Below the pieces are notes generated by a model. The model had not been told where the DNA came from and searched no databases. It saw only the letters and a program-made list of their open reading frames with translations. A stretch of 64,000 bases of DNA from JBMYTN01 sp049604415 (GTDB lineage: Bacteria > Pseudomonadota > Alphaproteobacteria > Rhodospirillales > Rhodospirillaceae), in assembly GCA_049604415.1 (NCBI GenBank), contig JBMYTN010000007.1, positions 1 to 64,000 on the forward strand, read 5' to 3'. Below, in pieces: positions 33,256-42,711 of the stretch (its first letter is position 1; each line of letters begins with the position of its first letter). The translations under genes were made by a program, and so were the position numbers.

Positions 33256-34710
33256 TCAGCCTCCGATCCGTACCGCGATGTTTTTGGTTTGCACATAGTT
33301 CCACAGGGCCTCGCGGCCCTTTTCCCGGCCATAGCCCGATTTGCCATAGCCGCCGAACGGGGTTTCGACGCCGCCCGCATACCATTCATTGATGAAGACT
33401 TGCCCGGCCCGCAGCCGTCCGGCGGCCCGCATGGCCCGGTCGAGATCGGCGGTGAAGACGCCAGAGACTAGGCCATAGGGCGTGCCATTGGCGATGCGGA
33501 TGGCTTCGTCCTCCTCGGTGAAGCGCAGCACCGAGAGCACTGGTCCGAAGACCTCCTCCTGGGCGATGGCCATGTCGGGGGTCACATCCACCAGAACTGT
33601 CGGCTCCATGAAGGCACCGGGGATGTTGAGGGGGCGGCCGCCGGTGACCACTTTGGCGCCTTGGCTAACGGCGGCCTGGACCATCTTTACGGCGCGGTCT
33701 CGCTGGGCCTGGCTGACCATCGCCCCCATGCCTTCCGGGGCTGTGGTCAAGGTCTTTCCGGCGCGCACCGGCAGCCCGCGCGCAACGGCCTCGGCCCGGG
33801 CAACCAGCTCGTCATGGCGGCTGTCCTGGACGATGACCCGGCTCATGGCCGAACAGACCTGCCCGGCATTGAAGTAAATCCCCCAGCGGATGTCGCTCTC
33901 GAAGGCCTCCAGATCCGCATCGTCATGGACAATGGCCGCAGACTTGCCGCCCAGTTCCAGCACGCAGGGCACCACATTGCGCGCTGCCGCACTGGCAATG
34001 GCGATGCCGGTGGCCACGGAGCCGGTGAAAACGATCTGGTTGACCTCCGGATGGGCGCTGAGTGCCGCCCCGGCCTCATGGCCCCAGCCACACAGGATGT
34101 TCACCGCCCCGGCGGGTAGGCCCACGGCCTCGGCGGCCTTGGCGAAGACGGCGTTGGACAGCGGGGTCAGTTCTGGCGTTTTGATCACACAGGCATTGCC
34201 GGTGGCGAGTGCGGCGGACAGGGACCGGGCGGTCATCTCGATGGGGTAGTTCCAGGGGATGATTTGGGCCGAGACGCCATAGGGTTCATAATGCGTGAAG
34301 TCGAAATAGCCCGCCCCGAGCGGGATCGAGCGGCCCTCCACCGTGCTGGCCTGATTGCCGTAATATTCGAAATAGGCCGCCGCGCCATCGATCTCCATCG
34401 CCGCTTCCCAGGCCGGTTTGCCCTGTTCCTGGGTCAGGATGTCTGTCCATTTGGCTTTGTGGTCGAGCAGATAGCGGCCCATGGCCTGGACCACCCGGCC
34501 CCGCTCGATGGGGCGGAGGTCCCGGAGCACGCCGCTGTCATGGACCCGCTTTGCCGCCTGGACCGCGCGGTCGACATCTTGGGCATCGGCACAGGCATGG
34601 CTGGCCAGGACGGTCCCGGTGCCGGGGTTCAGGACCTCCAGGCGACCGGCTCCGCCAACGCACCAATCGCCATCGATATAATTGGGCCAAAAGGTTTTCA
34701 CCTCAGACAT
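33256..34710 (-). CDS. NAD-dependent aldehyde dehydrogenase
   Basis: 484 residues. Typical ALDH blocks: IIPWNYPIEMTARSLSAALATGN, VFTGSVATG, ELGGKSAAIV (general base Glu), NAGQVCSAMSRVIV (catalytic Cys) and EEVFGPVLSV. It is closest in pattern to betaine-aldehyde or gamma-aminobutyraldehyde-type enzymes. It overlaps the Rieske oxygenase gene by eight bases (ATGTCTGA), so the aldehyde is probably produced downstream of that oxygenase. The exact substrate is not known. Confidence 0.92.
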   Translation of the reverse strand: MSEVKTFWPNYIDGDWCVGGAGRLEVLNPGTGTVLASHACADAQDVDRAVQAAKRVHDSGVLRDLRPIERGRVVQAMGRYLLDHKAKWTDILTQEQGKPAWEAAMEIDGAAAYFEYYGNQASTVEGRSIPLGAGYFDFTHYEPYGVSAQIIPWNYPIEMTARSLSAALATGNACVIKTPELTPLSNAVFAKAAEAVGLPAGAVNILCGWGHEAGAALSAHPEVNQIVFTGSVATGIAIASAAARNVVPCVLELGGKSAAIVHDDADLEAFESDIRWGIYFNAGQVCSAMSRVIVQDSRHDELVARAEAVARGLPVRAGKTLTTAPEGMGAMVSQAQRDRAVKMVQAAVSQGAKVVTGGRPLNIPGAFMEPTVLVDVTPDMAIAQEEVFGPVLSVLRFTEEDEAIRIANGTPYGLVSGVFTADLDRAMRAAGRLRAGQVFINEWYAGGVETPFGGYGKSGYGREKGREALWNYVQTKNIAVRIGG

Positions 34711-35785
34711 CCAAGGCTTCCCGGATCCAGTTTTGCAGGGCGACGATGGAATGTTCCGACTTCACCCCGCTTTTCGGATCCACCACCAGCGGGCCGGGCA
34801 CATAACCCCGGGAGGTCAGGCCGCGCTGGACGGATTCCACCAGCCGGATGTCCTCCTCAACGGTGGTCGAACGATCCTGAACCGCCATGCGCCGGACGGT
34901 TTCATTGTCGATGCCGCCAATGGAGTACCAGCCGCGCCAGACGACGACGTGGTCCACATCGACCGGACGCCAGTGATAGGTGTTCAGCAAATTGCCCGGA
35001 TAGACCTGGAAGCTGAACATCGGCCAGAGGAACCAGCTGGAGTATTTTTCATTGTTCGGCAAGCCGGATTCGATGCTGTAGCTGAGTTGGTCGAGATTGG
35101 TGCATTCGGTGGTGTGGCGCAGGCAATAGCCATGGGGCTGGATGTCATAGGTTTCTGACTTGATGACCCCGGTGGTGAAGGTGCGGTGGTTTTGGCCACA
35201 GTGATAGCATTCGGAATAGTTCTCGACGGAGACCTTCCAATTGCAGTTCTCCGCCACATCGATCCATTCCAATGGGGCGAGCTCGGCCCAATTGGGCACA
35301 AAGGCTTCGATCTGCTCCCGGGCATGGGGGAACCATTCGTCCAGCGGTTTGGCGTTGGGATCGAGGTTGACGAAGACGAAGCCCAGGAACACTTCGGTGC
35401 GGACTTCGGTCAGGCAGACCAGGGATTTGTCGAAGCCCGGCACGGATTTCAGATTGGGGCCGGAGCGCAGCTGGCCGGTCAGCTCATAGGTCCAGGCGTG
35501 ATAGGGGCAGACCACCAGCCGGGTGGTGCCTTGGCCCTCGACCAACTGATGGGCCCGGTGCTGGCAGACATTGTAGAAGGTCCGGATCTGACCGTCGGTG
35601 CCTTTGATGCAGAATAGGTTCTCACCGGCGAGTTCGAAGGTGTAATAGTCCCCAATATTGACAAACAAACTGGCATGGGCGGCGAATTGCCACGTTTTCG
35701 CAAAAAGCTTGGCCTTCTCGACCTCAAAAACGTCCAGATCCGTATAAAATTTCGCATCCAGAGCCCGGACCAGCGGTTGGGTCAT
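34703..35785 (-). CDS. Rieske non-heme iron oxygenase, alpha subunit
   Basis: 360 residues. The [2Fe-2S] Rieske site is CQHRAH with CPYHAW about 19 residues later. The mononuclear iron site lies in ENYSECYHCGQNH, with a later Asp expected. The protein is of the size and pattern of choline monooxygenase, GbcA and stachydrine demethylase-type enzymes that attack N-methyl or quaternary ammonium compounds, rather than of toluene-type dioxygenases. No beta subunit, ferredoxin or reductase gene is nearby, so reductant comes from elsewhere. It overlaps the rpiR gene by four bases. The substrate is unknown. Confidence 0.9.
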   Translation of the reverse strand: MTQPLVRALDAKFYTDLDVFEVEKAKLFAKTWQFAAHASLFVNIGDYYTFELAGENLFCIKGTDGQIRTFYNVCQHRAHQLVEGQGTTRLVVCPYHAWTYELTGQLRSGPNLKSVPGFDKSLVCLTEVRTEVFLGFVFVNLDPNAKPLDEWFPHAREQIEAFVPNWAELAPLEWIDVAENCNWKVSVENYSECYHCGQNHRTFTTGVIKSETYDIQPHGYCLRHTTECTNLDQLSYSIESGLPNNEKYSSWFLWPMFSFQVYPGNLLNTYHWRPVDVDHVVVWRGWYSIGGIDNETVRRMAVQDRSTTVEEDIRLVESVQRGLTSRGYVPGPLVVDPKSGVKSEHSIVALQNWIREALDV

Positions 35786-36690
35786 GGGGCGTCCTCCTCA
35801 TAAATGCCGAATTGATGGCGGCGGCGGTGGAAGGTTTCGATCCGTTCGACAACTTCGTCGGTGGCGACAGAGACCACGAAGCTGAGCAGGGTTTCGAGCA
35901 AGGCGATGGTGGAAATCGAAGATGGGAAGAATTGCGGCGTGTCCGACGCGACGACAAAGCGATGGTCGGCCTCCCGGATGATCGGGCTGGCCGGGCTGTC
36001 GGACAGGGCGACCACCTTGATCCCTTGCTCTTGGGCGATTTTGACCGCCTCCACCACCTCGGCCCGATAGGGCTTCATGGTCATGGCCACCAGCACATCG
36101 CGCTGATCGGACCAGGCCAGCTCATCAATGGCGGTGGAGCCGGGATGGGGAATCGCCCGGACATCGACCATGCCCGTTGAGGCGAGATAGGCGAAATTGC
36201 GCGCATTGGCTTGGTGGACGCCGACCCCCAGCACAAAGGTTTTGCGCGAGGCCCAGATGGTTTTGGCAGCGTCCTGCAGGGCTTCGCTGCTGATGCCGTT
36301 AAAGGTCTCCTCAATGTTTTGAATCGCCGCACTGATCATGTCGGCATAAAGCCCACCCAGCTCGTCGGCTTTGGCAATGTCCTGCAGCCAGCGGGCCCGG
36401 TCTTCGAAGGGCACGGAGCCGCGCCGGATCGCCTCCCGAAATGGGGCGCGGAAATCATCATAGCCCTCAAAGCCGACCTGACGGGCCATGCGGACAATGG
36501 TGTTGGGTTTGACACTGGCGGCCTCGGCAATCTCGCGCACCGTGGAGACGCCGATATCCTGCGGGTTTTCCAACACATAGCGCGCGGCTTTCTGTGCCTC
36601 GGGCGTCAGAGCGTCCCATTCGGACGTCAGGCGATCGAGGATCAGATGCGGCTGCGGAGAGTTGGTTTCTGGTACATTTGTTTCATTCAT
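35782..36690 (-). CDS. MurR/RpiR family transcriptional regulator
   Basis: About 302 residues from ATG 36690. N-terminal RpiR-type helix-turn-helix (LTPEAQKAARYVLENPQDIGVSTVREIAEAASVKPNTIVRMARQVGFEGYDDFR, quoted by core EIAEAASVKPNTIVRMARQV) and a C-terminal SIS domain (TFVLGVGVHQANARNFAYLAS, VAMTMKPYRAEVVEAVKIAQEQGIKVVALSDS). It is the first gene of the leftward operon and divergent from the flavoprotein gene, so it probably senses a pathway metabolite and controls both. An upstream ATG at 36717 is an alternative start. A short dyad, GTATA / TATAC, lies at 36702-36713. Confidence 0.88.
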   Translation of the reverse strand: MNETNVPETNSPQPHLILDRLTSEWDALTPEAQKAARYVLENPQDIGVSTVREIAEAASVKPNTIVRMARQVGFEGYDDFRAPFREAIRRGSVPFEDRARWLQDIAKADELGGLYADMISAAIQNIEETFNGISSEALQDAAKTIWASRKTFVLGVGVHQANARNFAYLASTGMVDVRAIPHPGSTAIDELAWSDQRDVLVAMTMKPYRAEVVEAVKIAQEQGIKVVALSDSPASPIIREADHRFVVASDTPQFFPSSISTIALLETLLSFVVSVATDEVVERIETFHRRRHQFGIYEEDAP

Positions 36691-36701
36691 AATTGACGAT
36701 G

Positions 36702-36713
36702 GTATATTTATAC
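36702..36713. promoter_or_regulatory. Short dyad between rpiR and flavoprotein gene
   Basis: GTATA (36702-36706) and TATAC (36709-36713) separated by TT lie only 12 bases from the rpiR start and 44 from the divergent flavoprotein start. Could be an RpiR operator or overlapping -10 boxes of the two promoters. Confidence 0.35.
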
Positions 36714-36756
36714 GCATACCCTGTCCATGACAAAACAGAGAAGACGGGTCGGGCAT

Positions 36757-39213
36757 ATGTCAAAAAAAGAGCTTCCGCGCCACGCCCGCGTGGTGATTGT
36801 CGGCGGTGGGATTATGGGCGTCGGATTGGCCTATCATCTGGCCCATGAGGGCTGGGGGGCGGACACCATCCTGCTGGAAAAAGCCGAGCTGACCTCGGGC
36901 TCCACATGGCATGCTGCCGGTCAAATCACCCATTCGACCTCCAGCTTTTCCTTGGGCAAATGCGTCGGCTACAATATCGACCTCTATTCCGGAGCCCTGG
37001 AAGCCGAGACGGAGCAGCCGACCACCTGGCATGGCTGCGGCTCGTTCCGTTTGGCCTATACCAGCGACGAGGAAGACTGGCTGCGCCATACCCTGTCCGT
37101 CGGGCGCTCCCTTGACTTCAACATGGAACTGGTCGGCCCGGAGCGGGTCGCGGAACTGCATCCGTTTTACAATCTGGATGGGGTGCGGGCCGCCCTGCAC
37201 ACCCCCGATGACGGTCATGTGGACCCGACCAATGTGACCATGGCCATGGCCGCCGGAGCCCGGGCCAAGGGGGTGCGGATCTTCCGCCATTGCCAGACCA
37301 CCAACATCACCCAGCAGGCCTCCGGCGAATGGCTGGTGGAGACCGAACAGGGCGCTGTGCTGTGTGAGCATGTGGTCAATGCGGGGGGCACTTATGCCCG
37401 GCAAATGGGCGAGTGGTCCGGCCTGCAATTGCCGATGACCAGCATGACCCACCATTATTTTGTCACCGAGCCGATCAAGGAGTTTGAGGACTTAGACTAT
37501 GAGCTGCCGGTGATCCGGGATGATCACAAGGTCTCGGGCTATATCCGCATGGAGCAGAAGCGCGGGCTGATCGGCATTTATGAAAAAGCCAATCCCAATG
37601 CGGTTTGGATCGATGAGTGCCCCTGGCATTACGAAAGCTGGTTGTTCGAGGCCGATTATGACCGGGTGATGCCCTGGCTGGAGGAATCCTTAAACCGGAT
37701 GCCGATCTTTGCCCAATATGGCATCCAGCGCGACGTCCATGGGGCGATCAGCCATCCGCCCGATGGCAATCCGCTGATCGGTCCCGCACCCGGGGTGGCC
37801 AATTACTGGTGCTGTTGTGGCACCCAGATCGGCATTGGCTGGGGGCCGGGTCTGACCCGGGAGCTGGCGCGCTGGATGGTGCATGGCTCCGCTGACATCT
37901 CGATGCGGGAGTATGATCCGCGCCGCTTTGGCTCCTATGCCACCAAGGAGTGGCAGGTGATCAAGGCCAAGGAAGACTACTGCCTACGCCATGAAATCCC
38001 CTTCCCCCATTTCAACCGTTTGGCCGGTCGCCCGGTCAAACCCTCGCCGCTTTATGACCGGCTGAAGTCCAAAGGCGCGGTGTTTGAGGAGGTTTATGGC
38101 CATGAGCGGCCGCGCTGGTTCGCCACCGAGGGCATTGAGCAGCGCGACTATTACGGCTTCGGGCGCACCCCGGTGCATGACGTGGTCGGCGCGGAATGCC
38201 GGGCGGTGCGGCGCAGTGCCGGGATCATGGATATTTCCGCCTTCACCAAGGTCCGCCTGTCCGGGCCTGACGCCGTAAAAATGCTCGACGGTCTGGTGGC
38301 CAACCGCCTGCCAAAGAAAGTCGGCAGCATCGCCTTGACCCATATGCTCAATCGCCGGGGCCGGATTGAGCTGGAAACCACCATCGTCCGCATCGCCAAG
38401 GATGCTTTCTATCTGGCCTGCGCTGCCTTCTTTGAGCAGCGGCTGCTTGACCATCTGGCCCAGCATGTATCGGGCTTTGAGGTGACGATCACCAATTTGT
38501 CCTCGGACTGGGCGGCGATGGCCCTGAACGGACCCTCGTCCCGGGATATTCTCGGGGCCTGCACCCCGGCTGATCTGTCCAATGCGGGCTTCCGCTGGAT
38601 GTCAGCCCAACAGATCACGGTTGCCGGGCAGGAGGTCTGGGCCTTTCGGATGTCCTATGCCGGGGAGCTGGGATGGGAGTTCCATTGCCCCCGGGAGCGG
38701 GCCTTGGCGGTTTATGACGCGTTGGCGGCGGCGGGCAAGCCCTATGGCCTGAAGGATTATGGCAGCTTCGCCATGAACGCCATGCGGATGGAAAAGGCCT
38801 TCAAGGGGGCAGGGGAGCTGACCAATGAAGTCACCTTGACCGAGGCCGATGTGATGCGCTTTGTCCGCACCGATAAGGACTATGTCGGCAAGGACCGGAC
38901 CCTGAACAGCGACATGCCTTGGGTTTGCGCTTATCTGGAAATTGCCGCCGATGGTCAGCATGACGGCCATGGCGGCGAGGCGGTTCTGCTGGACGGGGCG
39001 CTGGTGGGCTCAACCTCCTCGGTGGCCTATGGCCATAGCGTCGGCAAGATCCTGGCCTTCGCCTATATCAAGCCCTTTGCCCACAGACCGGGCCAAGAGT
39101 TGGAGGTGGTGATTGCCGGAGAACCCCGGCGGGCGGTGGTGCTGGAACTGCCCGCCTATGATCCGGACAGCCTGTTGCCGCGCACCGACATGCTGCTGCG
39201 CGATGCGGGTTAG
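36757..39213 (+). CDS. Dimethylglycine/sarcosine dehydrogenase-like flavoprotein with GcvT domains
   Basis: About 818 residues. The FAD-binding DAO domain opens with VVIVGGGIMGVGLAYHLA, and GSTWHAAGQ carries the His that binds FAD covalently in this family. From about residue 430 to the end lie GcvT-type folate-binding domains (YYGFGRTPVHDVVGAECRAVRRSAG, LTHMLNRRGRIE, AGELGWEFHCP, AMRMEKAFKGAGELTNEVTLTEA). Such enzymes oxidatively remove N-methyl groups and pass the C1 unit to THF. It starts a rightward set with an aminotransferase and an M24 hydrolase. The start at 36757 was chosen for the MSKKELPRHARVV opening; ATG 36727 is an alternative. Exact N-methyl substrate unknown. Confidence 0.92.
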   Translation: MSKKELPRHARVVIVGGGIMGVGLAYHLAHEGWGADTILLEKAELTSGSTWHAAGQITHSTSSFSLGKCVGYNIDLYSGALEAETEQPTTWHGCGSFRLAYTSDEEDWLRHTLSVGRSLDFNMELVGPERVAELHPFYNLDGVRAALHTPDDGHVDPTNVTMAMAAGARAKGVRIFRHCQTTNITQQASGEWLVETEQGAVLCEHVVNAGGTYARQMGEWSGLQLPMTSMTHHYFVTEPIKEFEDLDYELPVIRDDHKVSGYIRMEQKRGLIGIYEKANPNAVWIDECPWHYESWLFEADYDRVMPWLEESLNRMPIFAQYGIQRDVHGAISHPPDGNPLIGPAPGVANYWCCCGTQIGIGWGPGLTRELARWMVHGSADISMREYDPRRFGSYATKEWQVIKAKEDYCLRHEIPFPHFNRLAGRPVKPSPLYDRLKSKGAVFEEVYGHERPRWFATEGIEQRDYYGFGRTPVHDVVGAECRAVRRSAGIMDISAFTKVRLSGPDAVKMLDGLVANRLPKKVGSIALTHMLNRRGRIELETTIVRIAKDAFYLACAAFFEQRLLDHLAQHVSGFEVTITNLSSDWAAMALNGPSSRDILGACTPADLSNAGFRWMSAQQITVAGQEVWAFRMSYAGELGWEFHCPRERALAVYDALAAAGKPYGLKDYGSFAMNAMRMEKAFKGAGELTNEVTLTEADVMRFVRTDKDYVGKDRTLNSDMPWVCAYLEIAADGQHDGHGGEAVLLDGALVGSTSSVAYGHSVGKILAFAYIKPFAHRPGQELEVVIAGEPRRAVVLELPAYDPDSLLPRTDMLLRDAG

Positions 39214-39238
39214 GCGCTAAGACGGGCGGGAGGCGGTC

Positions 39239-40519
39239 ATGAATGTCATCCACAGCCAAGCGGATTGGGTCGCCCGGGCCAGGGCGGTTTTGCCCGCAGG
39301 CGGCTTCGGCAATTTTGACAGCGGGATCGTCATCCAGCGCGGTGAGGCCGCCCGGGTTTGGGATGTGGAGGGCCGGGAGTATGTCGATTACCTGATCGGC
39401 TCCGGCCCCATGCTGCTCGGCCACAGCCACCCGGAGGTGCTGGAGGCGGTGTATGAGCATCTGCCAGCGGGCCAGACCTTTTTCGCCAGCAACCCCCATG
39501 GCATTGCCCTGGCCGAGGCGATTTGTGACGCCGTGCCCTGTGCCCAGCAGTTGCGTTATGTCTCCTCGGGCGGGGAGGCGGATATGTATGCCATGCGCCT
39601 GGCCCGGGCCTTTACCGGGCGCGACAAGATCGTGAAGTTTGAGGGTGGCTATCACGGCATGTCCGCTGAGGCGCAAATGAGCCTGGCCCCGACGGCGCGG
39701 GTGAACTTCCCGCAGCCAGTGCCCGACAGCGCTGGGATTCCCAAGGCGGTCGCCGACGAGATGCTGATCGCGCCGTTCAATGATCCGGACTACCTCCGCT
39801 CCTTGCTGGCGGAATATGGTGATCAGGTTGCCGGGATCATTGTCGAGCCCCTGCAGCGCATTGTCCCGCCAGAGCCGGGATTTCTGCAGCTGTTGCGGAG
39901 CGAGGCCGACCGCCATGGCATCGTGTTGATCTTTGATGAGGTGGTGACCGGCTTCCGCTTTGCCTATGGCGGTGCGCAGGAGGCCTATGGGGTGACGCCG
40001 GATCTGTGCACCTTGGGCAAGGTGATTGGCGGCGGTTTCCCCTTGGCGGCCATTGCCGGGCGGGCCGACATCATGGCCCATTTCGACAAGAGCCTGGTGG
40101 GGGCCGAGCATTGGCTGATGCAGCTGGGCACCTTGTCGGGCAATCCCATTGCCTCCGTCGCCGGTCTGAAGAGCCTGGAGATCTTGCGTCGCTCGGGCCA
40201 ATATCAGGTGCTGGAGGGGCTTGGCGAGACGGTGATGGATCTGGTGCGCAAGGCGCTGGATCCGACCGGGATCCCCTATCAGATTGTCGGCCATCCGACC
40301 TTGTTTGAGGTGGTGTTTTCCGAAAAGCGACCCCGCGATTATCGCGATGTCCAGGACGGCCATGCGGGCCGGGCCAAGACCTGGAACGAGGCCCTGCGCC
40401 GCCATGGGGTGTTCAAATCGCCGGGGAAAACCTATGCCAGCCTGGCCTTGACCGCCGAGGATCTGGCCCTGACCGAGCAGGCCATGCTGCAGGCCGCCGC
40501 AGCCTTGGTCGAAAGCTAG
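39239..40519 (+). CDS. Class III aminotransferase, glutamate-1-semialdehyde aminomutase-like
   Basis: 426 residues, PLP enzyme. FDEVVTGFRFAYGGAQ is the conserved cofactor-binding strand and TLGKVIGGGFPLAAIAGR carries the PLP lysine. YVSSGGEADMYAMRLARAFTGRDKIVKFEGGYHG is typical of the GSA-aminomutase branch (quoted by SSGGEADMYAMRLA). The genomic context is catabolic rather than tetrapyrrole synthesis, so it is probably a transaminase for an amino-acid-like intermediate. GGGAGGCGGTC precedes the ATG. Gap of 25 bases after the flavoprotein gene and 4 bases before the M24 gene. Confidence 0.88.
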   Translation: MNVIHSQADWVARARAVLPAGGFGNFDSGIVIQRGEAARVWDVEGREYVDYLIGSGPMLLGHSHPEVLEAVYEHLPAGQTFFASNPHGIALAEAICDAVPCAQQLRYVSSGGEADMYAMRLARAFTGRDKIVKFEGGYHGMSAEAQMSLAPTARVNFPQPVPDSAGIPKAVADEMLIAPFNDPDYLRSLLAEYGDQVAGIIVEPLQRIVPPEPGFLQLLRSEADRHGIVLIFDEVVTGFRFAYGGAQEAYGVTPDLCTLGKVIGGGFPLAAIAGRADIMAHFDKSLVGAEHWLMQLGTLSGNPIASVAGLKSLEILRRSGQYQVLEGLGETVMDLVRKALDPTGIPYQIVGHPTLFEVVFSEKRPRDYRDVQDGHAGRAKTWNEALRRHGVFKSPGKTYASLALTAEDLALTEQAMLQAAAALVES

Positions 40520-40523
40520 TGCG

Positions 40524-41723
40524 ATGGGTGCCGCGCTGCCCATCGATGCGCTGTTGCCGCCGCCAAAGGTCGATCTAGAGGCGCTCCGCAGTGGGCGTTT
40601 GGCGCGGCTGAAGGCGCAGATCCGAGCAGCCGGGGTGGATCTGCTGATCCTGACCAACCCGATCAGCTTGCGCTATGCCATCGACTTCCGCACCTATGCG
40701 CTGTTCAACGCCCATATCCCGACCAGCTATCTGTTCGTCTCCGCCGACGGTCCGACCATTCTGTTTGGCGCCTATGGCCCGCCGCCCCTGGTGGATGAGG
40801 CCCGAATTGGCCGACCGATCTCCTTTTTTGATGGCGGCGATGCCCTGGCTACGGTTGCGGCTGATTTTGCCGGGGATGTGGAAGACTATTTGGTTGAAGC
40901 GGGCGCGACCGGACACCGGGTCGCGGTGGAATATGTCAATCCGTCGATCACCCAAGCCTTGGAGCGCCGGGGTATCGGGGTGCAGGACGGGGTTTGCATC
41001 GCCGAGCGGGCGCGGCTGATCAAGCTGCCCGAGGAGCTGGTCTGCATGCGCCATGCCGTCGCGGTGGCGGAGCTTGGCCTGCAGGTGGTGCGCGACAGCA
41101 TCGCGCCGGGGGTGACGGAGACGGCGCTGCTGGCGGTGTTCAATGCCATCAACATCGCCCATGATGGCGACTGGCAGGATGGCCGGATGCTGGCCTCCGG
41201 GCCGCGCATGAACCCTTGGTGTCAGGAGGCCTCGCCGCGCCCGATCCAGGCCGGGGAGCTGGTCGGGCTGGACACCGATATGATCGGCCCCTTTGGCTAT
41301 TTCGCCGATATCTCCCGCACTTTCTTCTGCGGACCCGGGCGACCCAGTGCGCGGCAAAAGCAGCTCTATCGGATTGCGGTCGATGAGATCGAGCATAACC
41401 GCACCTTGATCAAGCCGGGGCTCGGCTTTTCGGACTTCGCCCAGGCGGCCTATCGGGTCGATCCGGACTTCCACGCCAATGCCTATACCTGCATCTCCCA
41501 TGGGGCGGGGATGTGCGATGAATATCCCCGGGTCAACCATCCGTTCCGGGAGCCTGCTCCCTATGACGGCGCGTATCAGGCGGGTATGGTGATCACCCTG
41601 GAAAGCTATGTCGGGGCGGTGGGCGAGCCCGATGGGGTCAAGCTGGAACAGCAGATCCTGATCACCGAGGACGGCTCGGAGCCACTATCGACCTTCCCCT
41701 ATGAGGACGTGCTGTTGGAATGA
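40524..41723 (+). CDS. M24 family hydrolase (creatinase/Xaa-Pro aminopeptidase fold, DddP-like end)
   Basis: 399 residues. An N-terminal creatinase-like domain precedes the pita-bread domain with the metal ligands in LVGLDTDMIGPFGYFADISRTF, HGAGMCDEYP, TLESYVG and KLEQQILITEDG (two Asp, one further Asp, His, two Glu). The DTDMIG, GMCDEYP and LITEDGSEPLSTFPY blocks are reminiscent of the DMSP lyase DddP and of ectoine hydrolase DoeA, both M24 proteins that act on small osmolytes rather than peptides. Which reaction it performs cannot be decided. Its 3' end overlaps the convergent EamA gene by 25 bases. Confidence 0.82.
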   Translation: MGAALPIDALLPPPKVDLEALRSGRLARLKAQIRAAGVDLLILTNPISLRYAIDFRTYALFNAHIPTSYLFVSADGPTILFGAYGPPPLVDEARIGRPISFFDGGDALATVAADFAGDVEDYLVEAGATGHRVAVEYVNPSITQALERRGIGVQDGVCIAERARLIKLPEELVCMRHAVAVAELGLQVVRDSIAPGVTETALLAVFNAINIAHDGDWQDGRMLASGPRMNPWCQEASPRPIQAGELVGLDTDMIGPFGYFADISRTFFCGPGRPSARQKQLYRIAVDEIEHNRTLIKPGLGFSDFAQAAYRVDPDFHANAYTCISHGAGMCDEYPRVNHPFREPAPYDGAYQAGMVITLESYVGAVGEPDGVKLEQQILITEDGSEPLSTFPYEDVLLE

Positions 41724-42628
41724 GGCGGTCGCACTGACAGCCAGGACACCCCGCCCACGGCAGCAATCACCAGCACCGCGCCGAGGCCTTGCAGGGGGGA
41801 CAGCCGCTCCCCCAATAGCCCCCAGGCCAGAGCGATGACAAAGACCGGGACCAGGCAAAGATAGATCCCGGCCTTGGCGGCCTCGGTGGTTTTCAGGCCC
41901 TGCAGATAGATCAGAAACGCCGCGCCATAATAGAGTGCGCCAGTGGCGATGGCGGCGGCTTGCACAGCGGGCGACCCGAGCCCGCCGTAGGACAGGCCCA
42001 TCAGAGTGGACGCTCCAGAGGCCGCAATCGAGACCGCCATGGCGGTGCCCAACACCACCAGCAGGGATGTGCTAGGGTCCAAGGCTATGCTGTGGCCGCG
42101 CATCCAGACCACATAGAGCGCTGCACAGAGGGTCGACAGCCCGGCACAGCCGAGCCCGGCGGCGCGGTGGGGGGAGCCCTCCAGGCCGCCGCTGCCAATG
42201 ATCAGCAAGATGCCGCCGATGGCGATGGCGCAAAGCAGGATAACGGTGGGGCTAATCCGCTCCCCCAACAGCAACGCCGCCAGACCAAGAATGACCATGG
42301 GTTGGGTGGCGAAGACCACCGAGGCCTCGCTGGCGGAAATCAGGGCCAAGGCCAGAATGGTGCCCAGGGACCCGATGCCGAGGATCACCCCTGCCAGGGC
42401 TGGACGCTGGAGCAGCCGCCAAGGTGGGGGGTGTGGCCGCGTGCTGCTGCGGCAGGCTTTGACGATCAGGAGAAAGCCGACCCCGCCCAGCAGTTGCAGG
42501 CTGAGGAAGGGCAACGGCGCGATCCCGGCACTGCCATCCAGAGAGAGGGTGAGCAACAGCTTGGCCAGGACCGAGCCTAGCGCCAGCAGAAAGGCAGAGG
42601 CGATGAAACAGAGCGGGGCGGATGGCAT
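41699..42628 (-). CDS. EamA family (DMT superfamily) transporter
   Basis: About 309 residues with ten hydrophobic segments in two EamA halves; LISASEASVVFATQPMVILGLAALLLGERISPTVILLCAIAIGGILLI (quoted by TQPMVILGLAALLLGERISP) and GLLGERLSPLQGLGAVLVIAAVGG mark the ends of the two repeats. AAGGAG precedes the ATG at 42628. It is divergent from a LysR regulator and convergent with the M24 gene, so it may export a pathway by-product or be an independent exporter controlled by LysR. Substrate unknown. Confidence 0.88.
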   Translation of the reverse strand: MPSAPLCFIASAFLLALGSVLAKLLLTLSLDGSAGIAPLPFLSLQLLGGVGFLLIVKACRSSTRPHPPPWRLLQRPALAGVILGIGSLGTILALALISASEASVVFATQPMVILGLAALLLGERISPTVILLCAIAIGGILLIIGSGGLEGSPHRAAGLGCAGLSTLCAALYVVWMRGHSIALDPSTSLLVVLGTAMAVSIAASGASTLMGLSYGGLGSPAVQAAAIATGALYYGAAFLIYLQGLKTTEAAKAGIYLCLVPVFVIALAWGLLGERLSPLQGLGAVLVIAAVGGVSWLSVRPPHSNSTSS

Positions 42629-42711
42629 GGTCGGGTCTCCTTCCGGCCACTTTGTCCACGCCAATTTATTCTCTCAAATGACCAAATGGCTATTTTGCGT
42701 TACCATGAGTT

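Noticed and set aside
39068..40657. 529-codon minus-strand frame opposite the flavoprotein and aminotransferase genes
   Set aside because: Antisense shadow in high-GC DNA; the plus strand encodes well-recognised enzymes.
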